From: Marinactinospora thermotolerans DSM 45154
GTDB lineage: Bacteria; Actinomycetota; Actinomycetes; Streptosporangiales; Streptosporangiaceae
Direction of reading: 5' to 3'
Assembly: GCF_900167435.1 (NCBI RefSeq)
Contig: NZ_FUWS01000002.1
Coordinates: 49,924-113,923, forward strand
DNA length: 64,000 nt
In this document: positions 1 to 7,210 of the stretch, one piece after another
Layout of the letters: each line of letters opens with the position of its first letter
Position numbering within the stretch: the first letter of the stretch is position 1
Translations under genes and position numbers: made by a program
Notes under the pieces: generated by a model
Database searches by the model: none
What the model was told of the DNA's origin: nothing
The model's input: the letters and a program-made list of their open reading frames with translations, nothing else

Positions 1-60
1 AACCCCGGTGGTGGTGACAACGGCGGTGGCAACCCCGGTGGTGGTGACAACGGCGGTGGC
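1..60 (+). repeat. Two perfect 30-bp tandem repeats encoding NPGGGDNGGG
   Basis: Positions 1-30 and 31-60 are identical. They encode the stalk repeat of the LPXTG protein and probably continue upstream of the window. Such in-frame repeats can change copy number by slippage, which would change stalk length. Confidence 0.9.
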
Positions 61-336
61 AACGACCCCGCCCCCAGCCCCGACCCCGCTCCCGGCACCG
101 GCGGTGACAACGGCGCCGGCGACGGCAAGGTGAGCGGCAACCAGCCCGCCGCCGACTCCGGCGACGACAAGGGAGCCTCCGACGACGACGCCTCCGGCAA
201 GGACAAGGAGAAGGAGGACAAGGAGCTTCCGGTCACCGGTGCCGACCCCTCCGCCCTGATGCTCGCCGGCGCGACGGCCGCGGGCCTCGGCCTGGTGACG
301 GTCTACGCCGCCCGGCGCCGCCCCGCGCGGCAGTAA
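1..336 (+). CDS. C-terminal end of an LPXTG cell-wall-anchored surface protein (5' truncated)
   Basis: The window opens inside this gene, which reads in frame 1 to a TAA at 334-336. The visible 111 residues start with two copies of the decapeptide NPGGGDNGGG, pass through an Asn/Asp/Pro/Gly-rich and then Asp/Lys/Glu-rich linker, and finish with LPVTG (nucleotides 226-240), a hydrophobic helix and a short Arg-rich tail. That order is the classic sortase signal: sortase cleaves between T and G and joins the protein to peptidoglycan. The low-complexity part is a wall-spanning stalk. The functional N-terminal domain lies outside the window, so the role is unknown. The ATG/GTG-started ORF at 130 is only part of this frame. 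Confidence 0.85.
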   Translation, partial: NPGGGDNGGGNPGGGDNGGGNDPAPSPDPAPGTGGDNGAGDGKVSGNQPAADSGDDKGASDDDASGKDKEKEDKELPVTGADPSALMLAGATAAGLGLVTVYAARRRPARQ

Positions 337-406
337 GCCGCCCGCGCCCCGCGACCCCGCCAGGGCCGTGGGAGACCGGTGACGGGTGACAGAGGATGAG
401 ATGACA

Positions 407-450
407 GGTACGGCCGCCAGACGCCCGCGCGGGCATCTGGCGGCCGTACC
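407..450. terminator. Strong hairpin after the LPXTG gene
   Basis: A 20-bp stem (407-426 with 431-450, one mismatch) closes a 4-nt loop. There is no long T tract, as is usual for actinobacterial terminators. It separates the LPXTG gene from the Dabb gene. Confidence 0.8.
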
Positions 451-458
451 GCGTCGGC

Positions 459-464
459 TAGGTT
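459..464 (+). promoter_or_regulatory. -10 element TAGGTT for a leaderless Dabb transcript
   Basis: TAGGTT fits the actinobacterial TANNNT -10 consensus and ends 6 nt before the ATG at 471. There is no Shine-Dalgarno sequence, so transcription probably starts at the start codon. Confidence 0.55.
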
Positions 465-470
465 TCTCCC

Positions 471-770
471 ATGACCATTCGGCACATCGCGCTGTTCCGC
501 TGGGCTCAGGGCGTGACCCCTGAGCAGATCGCCTCGGTCGAGGAGGGGCTCTCCCGGCTTCCCGCCGCGATCCCCCAGCTCCTCTCCTACTCCTACGGCG
601 CCGACCTGGGACTGGGAGCGGGAAACCACGATTTCGCGGTCGTCGCCGACCTCGCCGACGACGAGGCGTTCCGCGTCTACCGCGACCATCCCGAACACCA
701 GGCGGTGCTGGCCGTCGTCACCCCTCTGCTGGCCGATCGCGCCGCGGTCCAGTTCACCCTTCCCAGCTGA
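471..770 (+). CDS. Dabb family (stress-responsive A/B barrel) protein
   Basis: This 99-aa protein has the Dabb pattern: an N-terminal strand with MTIRHIALFRW, a helix of the type PEQIASVEEGLSRL, and a later YRDHPEHQAVLA segment typical of the dimeric alpha/beta-barrel fold. Dabb proteins are small cytoplasmic dimers. Some are stress-induced and a few are cyclases or oxygenases, so the fold does not fix the function. No ribosome binding site precedes the ATG, which fits the leaderless promoter just upstream. It stands alone between the hairpin at 407-450 and a long spacer. Confidence 0.8.
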   Translation: MTIRHIALFRWAQGVTPEQIASVEEGLSRLPAAIPQLLSYSYGADLGLGAGNHDFAVVADLADDEAFRVYRDHPEHQAVLAVVTPLLADRAAVQFTLPS

Positions 771-1054
771 CCACGAAGGTGGCCCGTCTCCACCACGGAC
801 CGGGCCGTGCCCGGTCCGGAGGGAGGTCACCGAGGGGAAGCGCCTCCTTACCGAATCTCGTTCTTGCGCGGGAACTCGCCGTGGCACTAGGTTCTTCGGT
901 GCAGCGCCGGTTCCGGTGACGTGCGGGTCTGGGTCCGTGGCACGCCGGGGCGGGCGCGTGGACGCGTCACCCACCAGGGGCGGATCGCGCCCCGTCCTTG
1001 GTGGGGGACGCCCGTCCGCGCGGTCCCACCACCTCCTGCTTCCGCCGTTTTTCC
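771..1054. other. Intergenic stretch with no gene seen
   Basis: Apart from the promoter directly upstream of the FkbM gene, I see no conserved ORF, RNA gene or strong hairpin here. The long reverse-strand reading frame crossing it also covers the Dabb gene antisense and looks like a high-GC shadow. Confidence 0.6.
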
Positions 1055-1083
1055 GTGACCGGCGTCACCTGGACGGCTAGCCT
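1055..1083 (+). promoter_or_regulatory. Putative promoter for the FkbM methyltransferase
   Basis: GTGACC at 1055-1060 and TAGCCT at 1078-1083 are separated by 17 nt, a sigma-70-like layout. The start codon lies 38 nt downstream and is preceded by GGGAGCG. Confidence 0.5.
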
Positions 1084-1120
1084 GGGCGGGTCGGGCAACA
1101 TCGCGTCACAGGGAGCGGAC

Positions 1121-2083
1121 ATGGGACAGCCGGCGACGGAGACCGACTACCGGGCCACCGACGTCGGTCGGCGCAGGAGCTGGTACGGAACGAAGAAGCA
1201 CGTCAAGCGGGTCCTGGGCTGGCGCCTGCCCAACCTCGCCATGCGCGGGGCGGTCGGAATCGCGGCCCCCGGGCTGCGGCAGACCGGCCGGCTCCCCGTC
1301 CCGGCGGCGATCGAGGAGGTCACCGGCCATGTCGACGGGGTCGACTACGTCATGCTCCGGCCGGCCCGCTGCGTCGTCGCCAAGGAGCTGTACTGGGGCG
1401 GAGGGCGCCGTCCGCAGCCCGCGGACGACTTCGCGGTCCGGCTGTTCGCCGCGGCCGCGCGGCAGGCCGGCGTCATGTTCGACATCGGGGCCTACACGGG
1501 GCTGTTCACCCTCGTCGGCACGGCCGTCAACAAGGACCTGCGCGTCCACGCCTTCGAGATCGTGCCCGAGGTCTACCACGCCCTGTTCGACAACTGCGTG
1601 CGCAACCGTGTCCTGAACCGCACGACGTTGCACCATGTCGGGGTGGGGGATCCGGGGGTCACGATCGGAATGCCGATACGCTCCGGCGACTCCGCGCTGC
1701 CGTGCTTCTACTCCAGCGAGCTGCGCTTCGACGATGGCGTTCCGGTCGGCGTCGTCGCCCTCGACGAATTCGTCGACACGGTCGCCCCGGGAACCCGGAC
1801 GCTGTTGAAGGTCGATGTCGAGGGGACCGAGGCCGAGGTGTTCGAGCACGGCCGTGAGTTCCTCGCGCGGCATCGCCCCGACATCCTGTGCGAGGTACTG
1901 CCGCAGGCGGACGCGGAGCGGTTGCGCGCCCTGCTGGAGCCGCACGGTTACCGCTTCCACCTGGTCGGCGAACGGGCGCTCGCCCCGGCCGGGCCGCTCG
2001 CGCCCCATCCCCGCTTCCGCGACTGGTTCTTCACCACCAGGGACGGCGGCGAGTTGGCGCGGATGGGAGTGCCGGTGGCCTGA
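1121..2083 (+). CDS. FkbM family SAM-dependent methyltransferase
   Basis: The 320-aa product carries the FkbM methyltransferase core. MFDIGAYTGLFT is the glycine-rich SAM-binding motif I, VHAFEIVPEVY is motif II with the acidic ribose-binding residue, and LLKVDVEGTEAEVFEHG is the FkbM signature. Family members O-methylate sugars, polyketides or lipids; the substrate here cannot be inferred because there is no biosynthetic neighbour. I chose the ATG at 1121 because GGGAGCG lies just upstream. The frame is open back to 998, but that part looks non-coding. It converges on the AlaX-like gene. Confidence 0.85.
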   Translation: MGQPATETDYRATDVGRRRSWYGTKKHVKRVLGWRLPNLAMRGAVGIAAPGLRQTGRLPVPAAIEEVTGHVDGVDYVMLRPARCVVAKELYWGGGRRPQPADDFAVRLFAAAARQAGVMFDIGAYTGLFTLVGTAVNKDLRVHAFEIVPEVYHALFDNCVRNRVLNRTTLHHVGVGDPGVTIGMPIRSGDSALPCFYSSELRFDDGVPVGVVALDEFVDTVAPGTRTLLKVDVEGTEAEVFEHGREFLARHRPDILCEVLPQADAERLRALLEPHGYRFHLVGERALAPAGPLAPHPRFRDWFFTTRDGGELARMGVPVA

Positions 2084-2108
2084 GCCGCCCCCGTCCTCCC
2101 GGCCCGTC

Positions 2109-3023
2109 TCAGGGATCGCGGCAGAACCCGATCGGGATCGTCCTGGTCGCGCAGACGAGGAGGGTCCCCTCCTCGTCCAGGCGCAGCCGCAGGGACGGCC
2201 GTTCCAGCTCGTCCAGTCCGCGTACGTGCGTCCCCGCGCACGGGATCTCCACCCGTCCCGGGGGAAGGGCGCAGCTCCAGACCCGTCGGTCGTCCAGGAA
2301 CGGGCCGGTGGCGCGGAGCAGGACCGGTGCCCCGGTCTCGTGCCAGGCGGCGAGTGCCGTGTTCGCGCGCTCCTCGATGTCCGCGAGCGCCGCGTCCAGC
2401 CCGGTGGCGTCGAATCCGCGTTCGCGCAGGGCGACCCCGATGCGGTAGGTGCTCGTGCTGGAGCCGGGATGGATGCGGTACGTCCTCAGTGCCAGGCCGT
2501 CGAAGTCGGGCGAGCCCAGTCCGTCGGTCACCGTCGCCTCGCGCCAGTACGGGGTCAGGGCGGCGTTGAGCGCGAGCGAGGCGAGATGGTGCCCGGTGTG
2601 GCCGGCGGACAGCAGCAGCCGCCGGCGCGGGTCCACCCGTAGGGTCACCCGGGCCCCGACGAGCCCGCTTCGCGCGCCGCCGCGTCGTGTGCTCACCACG
2701 TGGCCGACGTAGTGGCGCCAGCCCGCGCCCGCGGGGTGGGCGGGGATGTCCCGGCCGACGTAGGCGATGTCGCGGTCGGGCGGCGCCGCGACGGTGACGC
2801 TGTCCAGCACGGGCACCACCCGGCCGGCGGTGTCGAGTTCGCCGGTGTCCCCGGGTTGGCCGAGCGGAGTGGGGCCCAGCGGGTGGAAGGGCGTGGAATC
2901 GGTGATGAGGAGCAGGCGCCGATCGGGAGCGAGGGGGGACGGCAGGACGTGCCGGACGCGGGCACGGCCCTGCACGGCGCCCCTCGGGAAATCGACCGTG
3001 GTCCCGGTCGTCGGCAACGGCAT
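2109..3023 (-). CDS. AlaX-like metal-dependent alanyl-tRNA editing protein
   Basis: This 304-aa protein resembles the stand-alone editing domains derived from alanyl-tRNA synthetase. It has the two zinc-binding motifs of that fold: HTGHH at residues 142-146 (HxxxH) and CAGTH at 262-266 (CxxxH). AlaX proteins hydrolyse Ser-tRNA(Ala) or Gly-tRNA(Ala) in trans. The N-terminal ~110 residues look like the beta-barrel that precedes the catalytic domain in longer AlaX forms. GGGAGG lies ahead of the ATG at 3023. The upstream 122-aa gene ends 16 nt before it, so the two are probably co-transcribed. Confidence 0.75.
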   Translation of the reverse strand: MPLPTTGTTVDFPRGAVQGRARVRHVLPSPLAPDRRLLLITDSTPFHPLGPTPLGQPGDTGELDTAGRVVPVLDSVTVAAPPDRDIAYVGRDIPAHPAGAGWRHYVGHVVSTRRGGARSGLVGARVTLRVDPRRRLLLSAGHTGHHLASLALNAALTPYWREATVTDGLGSPDFDGLALRTYRIHPGSSTSTYRIGVALRERGFDATGLDAALADIEERANTALAAWHETGAPVLLRATGPFLDDRRVWSCALPPGRVEIPCAGTHVRGLDELERPSLRLRLDEEGTLLVCATRTIPIGFCRDP

Positions 3024-3039
3024 GGCGCCTCCCGGCTGG

Positions 3040-3408
3040 CTAGGTGAGCAGCCGGGTCATCTCGCGGATGGTCGGGCAGGGCCACAGGAGCATGCAGCAG
3101 GTGCAACGCTGCACCGCGGGGGTCGGCCCACTGCTCAGTCCACCGCCGTCGCGCGGCTGGTGGAGGGAGAGAAGGCTCAGGCACAGGTCGGCGAAGGCGG
3201 TGACCTGGGCCTGGGCCCCCGCGTAGAAGGCGTTGTCCGCGTCGCTCAGGGGGATGTCCGTGCGCGGCCCGAACCGGCCGTGGAGGGGGGAGCGAGGCGT
3301 CCAGGGCGCGGCTTTGACCGCCCGATCGCGGACCTCCTCCACGCGCGACCGCAACTGCTCGTGCTCGTCGAGCAGGCCTGGCGCGGACGTGGGCATGTCG
3401 AAGGACAT
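3040..3408 (-). CDS. 122-aa protein of unknown function with a Cys-rich tail
   Basis: I do not recognise the family. From the ATG at 3408, with a GGGGGAAA ribosome site, it encodes 122 residues: a charged helical N-terminal half (EHEQLRSRVEEVRDR), a middle that looks helical, and a C-terminal tail with C102, C104, C105 and C111 followed by PTIREMTRLL. The frame is open upstream to 3585, but that part crosses a terminator hairpin and is unlikely to be translated. It sits between a metallothionein-like gene and the AlaX-like gene, all on the minus strand. The cysteine cluster could bind metal, but that is only inference. Confidence 0.6.
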   Translation of the reverse strand: MSFDMPTSAPGLLDEHEQLRSRVEEVRDRAVKAAPWTPRSPLHGRFGPRTDIPLSDADNAFYAGAQAQVTAFADLCLSLLSLHQPRDGGGLSSGPTPAVQRCTCCMLLWPCPTIREMTRLLT

Positions 3409-3556
3409 GGTCGTTTCCCCCTTGGCGAAGCGGACGCGGGGCCCTTGAAGGTGGCACCGCGCATGACGAGTGTCACGGATTGTCGCAGATTCGCGTTTGG
3501 GGGAGGCGGGACCCGTCATCTGGACGGTGTGTCGTGCGCCACGTGGCCGGACGCGC

Positions 3557-3587
3557 GCATGGGCCGTCCCGGAGGGACGGCCCATGC
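3557..3587 (-). terminator. Hairpin after the metallothionein-like gene
   Basis: A perfect 14-bp stem (3557-3570 with 3574-3587) with a 3-nt loop lies 61 nt past the stop codon of the small cysteine-rich gene. It separates that gene from the next minus-strand gene. Confidence 0.75.
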
Positions 3588-3648
3588 TGGGGAGGCGGTC
3601 GGAAGGGAGTCTGCCGCCGTCATCGTCGATTCGGGACGTGTGGCCGGG

Positions 3649-3762
3649 TCAGTTACAGCCGCCACCGCAGCTGCACGAGCCACCGTTCTGGCAGCCACAG
3701 CTGCATCCGGGGCCGCAGTTGCAACCGCCGGGCCTGGGGGCTGCGGGCGTGGAGGGGGACAT
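3649..3762 (-). CDS. Small cysteine-rich metallothionein-like peptide (37 aa)
   Basis: This short gene has an excellent ribosome binding site (GAGGAGAG, 4 nt before ATG) and its own downstream hairpin. The product begins with a Pro/Ala/Ser-rich lead of about 13 residues and then holds eight cysteines at residues 14, 16, 20, 22, 24, 30, 32 and 36 in C-x-C and C-x3-C spacing, with Gly, Asn and Ser between and no hydrophobic core. This is the composition of metallothioneins and similar thiolate peptides that bind Zn, Cu or Cd. I cannot assign it to a named metallothionein family. It could also be a ribosomally made peptide precursor, but no modification enzyme is adjacent. Confidence 0.7.
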   Translation of the reverse strand: MSPSTPAAPRPGGCNCGPGCSCGCQNGGSCSCGGGCN

Positions 3763-4144
3763 GGTCTCTCCTCATGGTCGAGCGGCCACCGGCATGTGAG
3801 AACGGTGGCCGCGCCGGCGACGGTGCCGCCGGTATGCCTTGCCATTGCCTACAGGGAGGTTCCCCGTGATCGCGGAGCGCCAACCGCTGTGGCCGATTTC
3901 GGAAAAGCCTGACAAGTGCGGTTTTGCAAACGGGTTTTTCGAGCAGCTGGGCGCGGCGAGCGGAGAGACCCGAGGAGGCGGGCCGGCGCGGCGGCCGCTA
4001 CCCCGGACCCACCCGACGACCGTGATCGGTACGGCCACCGCCACGCCGACCGGCGCGAGCGCGCCGACGGGGAGCCGCAGCCGACCCGGTTCGGACGGAA
4101 CGGCGAGGTGCCCACCGGATCCGACGCCACGCCGCGCCGGACCC
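3763..4144. other. Upstream region of the metallothionein-like gene; no gene seen
   Basis: This spacer is clearly lower in GC around 3835-3950 than its surroundings. It contains the small palindrome GTTTTGCAAAC at 3921-3931. It probably carries the promoter and control region of the peptide gene at 3649-3762. Short ORFs here lack ribosome sites and GC3 bias. I could not assign a regulator site. Confidence 0.4.
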
Positions 4145-4203
4145 GGGCGTGTCCTCCCCGGGCAGGGAGGACACGCCCCGGCCGCCTCCCGGGAGGCGGC
4201 CGG
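4145..4203 (-). terminator. Two tandem hairpins downstream of the EamA transporter
   Basis: The first stem is 4145-4158 with 4165-4178 (14 bp, 6-nt loop). The second is a 26-bp perfect palindrome at 4178-4203. Both lie directly after the minus-strand stop codon at 4211. Confidence 0.75.
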
Positions 4204-4210
4204 AAGGCCC

Positions 4211-5146
4211 CTACCTACGCCGTGGCCGCCACTGGTCCAAGACGACGGCGGCCATCAGGAGCACCGCGCCCAGCGTCCCGGCCGCGCTGAGGCGCTCGCC
4301 CAGCAGCGCGACCGACAGGAGGGTCGCGGTCAACGGCTCCAGCACCGCCGCCAGCGCGGCCACCGTCGCCGGGGCCGAGCGCAGCCCGCCGAAGTAGGCG
4401 AGGTAGGCCAGCGCGGTCGGTACCGCGCCCAGGTACAGCAGCACCCCCAGCGGGGCGGGGGCGGGGGAGAACGCCATCCCGGCGACGAGCCCGGGGAGCA
4501 GCAGCAGGAGCCCGCCGGTCAGACACCCCAGGGCGGTGACGGCCAACGGGTCGAGACCGGCGACGGGACGCCGGTTGACGATCGTCAGCGCGGAGAAGAG
4601 CGCCCCCGCGGCCAACGCGCAGCCCAGCCCCAGGGCGATCCGCCAGGCGGGACCGGACAGGGAGGGGAAGCCGGCCAGGAGCGCGAGCCCCAACACGCCC
4701 AGACCCACCGACACCAGCAGGCGGGGCGCCGGTCGACGGCGCTCCAGCACCGCGGTCACCGCGGTGACGAACAGCGGGACACTGCCGATCGTGACCAGGG
4801 TGGCCAACCCCACCGAGGTCAGCCACACCGAGGCGAAGTAGGCGGACTGGAACAGCGCGAGCAGACCGCCCGCGGTGGCCACCCGGGTCAGCGAGGCCCG
4901 GGTGCGCGGCACCCGGCGAAGCCGCCCCGAGACGGCGAGGACCGCGGTCGCCAGCAGGCCGCCGACCAGAAGCCGGTAGGCGGCGGTTCCCAGGGGGTGG
5001 ATCCCGGTCAGGTCCTGTAGGACCGAGCCGGCCAGCCCGCCCGTCCCCCACAGCAGGCCGGCCGTGACGAGAAGCGCGGGGCCGCGCCGGGACGGGGAGG
5101 CGGAGATGCCCGAGGACAGGCGGGAAGAGGAAGCGGAACCGGACAT
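4211..5146 (-). CDS. EamA (DMT superfamily) membrane transporter
   Basis: The 311-aa protein has about ten hydrophobic helices arranged as two EamA repeats. The first begins near LLVTAGLLWGTGGLAGS, the second near IALGLGCALAAGALFSAL, and the last helices are TVAALAAVLEPLTATLLS. EamA proteins are proton-driven exporters of metabolites or amino acids, or are of unknown substrate. A Ser-rich cytosolic stretch of about 20 residues precedes helix 1. It is monocistronic, with tandem hairpins downstream. The substrate cannot be inferred from context. Confidence 0.85.
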   Translation of the reverse strand: MSGSASSSRLSSGISASPSRRGPALLVTAGLLWGTGGLAGSVLQDLTGIHPLGTAAYRLLVGGLLATAVLAVSGRLRRVPRTRASLTRVATAGGLLALFQSAYFASVWLTSVGLATLVTIGSVPLFVTAVTAVLERRRPAPRLLVSVGLGVLGLALLAGFPSLSGPAWRIALGLGCALAAGALFSALTIVNRRPVAGLDPLAVTALGCLTGGLLLLLPGLVAGMAFSPAPAPLGVLLYLGAVPTALAYLAYFGGLRSAPATVAALAAVLEPLTATLLSVALLGERLSAAGTLGAVLLMAAVVLDQWRPRRR

Positions 5147-5400
5147 GGACGTACTCCAACGTCGACGAGAGGAACGGGAACGTCGGCGCAGGGCGTCCGT
5201 GATATGCCATTGTCACGCGGCCCCGCGGCCGCGCCCGGACGCCCTAAGAGGCGTACGGAGGGGGAGTGACGAAGAGTCCGGTCCGGTAGGTCATGCCGCA
5301 GACTCTACCAACGACGAGGTCTCCCCACCGCCTACCGGGCGGAGCGGCCCACGACGCCCGCGACGGGCGCGCCGTCCGACCCCGACCAGAGAGCGAGCCG

Positions 5401-6087
5401 ATGAACGCCCCCTACCGGATCCACAACGACGAGGCCGTCCACGCCCGATTGCTGAGCGACCCGTTGTACCAGGTCGCCCCCTACCTGCGTGTTCTCGTCC
5501 TCGGTGACCCCCGTTTCCTGGGCCCCGAACCGCTGGCCTATTCCATCAACGAATCGGTCACCGCCGCGGTGTGCGTCCGCACCGGCCCGGCGGCCGACGG
5601 CGCGGTGATCCTCGGCAAGCGGCACGCCCACGCCTGGGGGACCACCAAACAGGACCTATGGTTCACCGCCCTGCGCAACATGGCGACGGAGACCTACGAC
5701 CTGAAGGTCTTCCAGGCCGCCGACACCGTGCTCAACGTCGTCACCGGCCATGGCTGGCCGGGAACCGCGCACGTGATGCGGCTGGTGGAACTGTCCGCCG
5801 ACCCCATGCCCTACGGCGCGCTCGCCATGCTGCCCTCTCCCAACACGCTGATGTTCGCGCCCCTGCGCTCCCGCCGCTCCATGTCGGTGGTGGCGTTCAT
5901 GTGGGAGACCTTCCAGGAATTGGCCCGTGGCGGGATGCCGGTCACCGACCAGATCGTGTGGTGGCGCGGGGGCACGGTGATGGCGATCCGCACCGAGCCC
6001 GCGCCGCCCCAGGACGGGCGGCCCGGCGTGCGGCTGAACGCCCCGGCCGAGTTCGGCCGCATGGTCGAGGAGGAGCTGCCGGCCTGA
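5401..6087 (+). CDS. Conserved hypothetical protein, 228 aa
   Basis: I do not recognise the family with confidence. From the ATG at 5401, preceded by GAGAGCGAG, the product is soluble, without signal peptide or membrane helix. It is rich in aromatic residues and has alternating strands such as VNVVTGHGWPG, GALAMLPSPNTLMFAPL and IVWWRGGTVMAIR. GC at third positions is typical of a real gene throughout. The frame is open to 5293, but that part is Arg/Pro-rich and looks non-coding. It converges on the spermidine-synthase-like gene with only 12 nt between stops. Confidence 0.65.
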   Translation: MNAPYRIHNDEAVHARLLSDPLYQVAPYLRVLVLGDPRFLGPEPLAYSINESVTAAVCVRTGPAADGAVILGKRHAHAWGTTKQDLWFTALRNMATETYDLKVFQAADTVLNVVTGHGWPGTAHVMRLVELSADPMPYGALAMLPSPNTLMFAPLRSRRSMSVVAFMWETFQELARGGMPVTDQIVWWRGGTVMAIRTEPAPPQDGRPGVRLNAPAEFGRMVEEELPA

Positions 6088-6099
6088 CCCGTCCCCGGC

Positions 6100-6942
6100 T
6101 CAACGGGCGAAGGCGTCCTGGGGCGGTGCCGGGGAGTCCCGGGCTTCGGCGTCGCGCACCGGGACGGCTCCGGCGACGAAGCGGTCGAGCTCGGCTCCGG
6201 CCAGCAACCGGGCCATGTCGGGGTCGCGGTGGGCGCGCCTGGTGAGCTCGTCGATGGGCAACGGCCGGTCCGACGCCACCAGCACGAGGTTGCCGAACCG
6301 CCGGCCGCGGAGCACCGCGGGCTCGGCGATCAGCGCCACGTGACCGAACACGGCGGCGGCGGTGGCGACCTGGGCCCGGGTGTGGTGGAGCCGGCCGCCG
6401 TCGCCGATGTTCACGGTGTGCACGCCGCCGGGCCGCAGCACCCGCGCGGCCTCGGCGGCGAACTCCACCGAGGTCAGGTGGGCGGGGGTACGGGCGCCGG
6501 AGAACACGTCGGTGACCACGAGGTCGGCGGAGCCGTCGTGGCGCGCGCCCAGCCAGGCGCGCGCGTCACCGGTGCCCACCCGGATCCCGGCGCGTCGGTC
6601 CCACGGCAGCTCGCGGCGGACGAGGTCGACGAGCCCGGCGTCGATGTCCACGGCGCGCTGCCGGGAACCGGGCCGGGTCGCGGCGACGTAGCGCGCCAGG
6701 GTCAGCGCGCCCGCGCCGAGGTGGTAGGCGTCGATGGGGGCGCGTTCGGGGGCGAGCAGGTCCACGACGTGGCCGAACCGGCGCACGTACTCGAAGTCCA
6801 GGTACGTCGGGTCGGTGAGGTCCACGTGGGACTGGGGGGTGCCGTCCACCACGAGGACCCAGGCCCCCTCGCGGTCGGCGTCGCGAAGCAGCTCCATCAC
6901 CGGTCGCCCGTTGCCGTCTTCGGCCTGTTCCCTGCCGCCCAT
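6100..6942 (-). CDS. Spermidine-synthase-like SAM-dependent methyltransferase-fold protein
   Basis: The 280-aa protein has a Rossmann methyltransferase core close to polyamine synthases. DAYHLGAGALTLARYVA is the nucleotide-binding glycine motif, RAVDIDAGLVDLVRREL carries the acidic residue that holds the ribose, GTGDARAWL is the adenine-side motif, and LVVTDVFSG is the active-site-side loop. Actinobacterial members of this group are usually called spermidine synthase-like or fused MFS/spermidine synthase remnants, and their product is unproven. The ATG at 6942 follows GGGGAG; the ATG at 6897 is an alternative. The reading frame runs on into the proS promoter region, which is not coding. Confidence 0.75.
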   Translation of the reverse strand: MGGREQAEDGNGRPVMELLRDADREGAWVLVVDGTPQSHVDLTDPTYLDFEYVRRFGHVVDLLAPERAPIDAYHLGAGALTLARYVAATRPGSRQRAVDIDAGLVDLVRRELPWDRRAGIRVGTGDARAWLGARHDGSADLVVTDVFSGARTPAHLTSVEFAAEAARVLRPGGVHTVNIGDGGRLHHTRAQVATAAAVFGHVALIAEPAVLRGRRFGNLVLVASDRPLPIDELTRRAHRDPDMARLLAGAELDRFVAGAVPVRDAEARDSPAPPQDAFAR

Positions 6943-7142
6943 GCTCCCCGTCCGTTCCTCGCTCGTGCCGTGCCGCTGCTTCGGCACGTCTCCACGGTAG
7001 GGCCGGTGGCGGGCGGGGCGTCCATGGCGGGGGAGGGGCGGGCGTCGACGGCCCGTTCCCGTCCGTGGGGGCGGGCCGTCCTGGCCGGCTCGGCCCCTCA
7101 CCACGGGGCCGCGGCCCGGCTGCGAGTACCCCGCCCTCCCGC

Positions 7143-7148
7143 TAGCCT
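7143..7148 (+). promoter_or_regulatory. Putative -10 element (TAGCCT) for proS
   Basis: TAGCCT fits TANNNT and lies about 60 nt before the GTG start of proS. No clear -35 is visible. Confidence 0.4.
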
Positions 7149-7210
7149 GGGAGTCTGCTTTTGACTGTGGCGGCGGCTCCCGGGGCCGCCGGATGAGACG
7201 AGGAGTGGCC

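Noticed and set aside
303-974. 223-aa reverse frame across the Dabb gene and spacer
   Set aside because: No ribosome site, no motifs, and it overlaps a supported gene and a terminator.
3772-4130. Short ORFs upstream of the metallothionein-like gene
   Set aside because: Competing frames without ribosome sites or codon bias in a lower-GC control region.
3839-5020. 393-aa open frame antisense to the EamA transporter
   Set aside because: Gln/Arg/Gly-rich, spans the tandem terminator hairpins; the opposite strand encodes a clear membrane protein.
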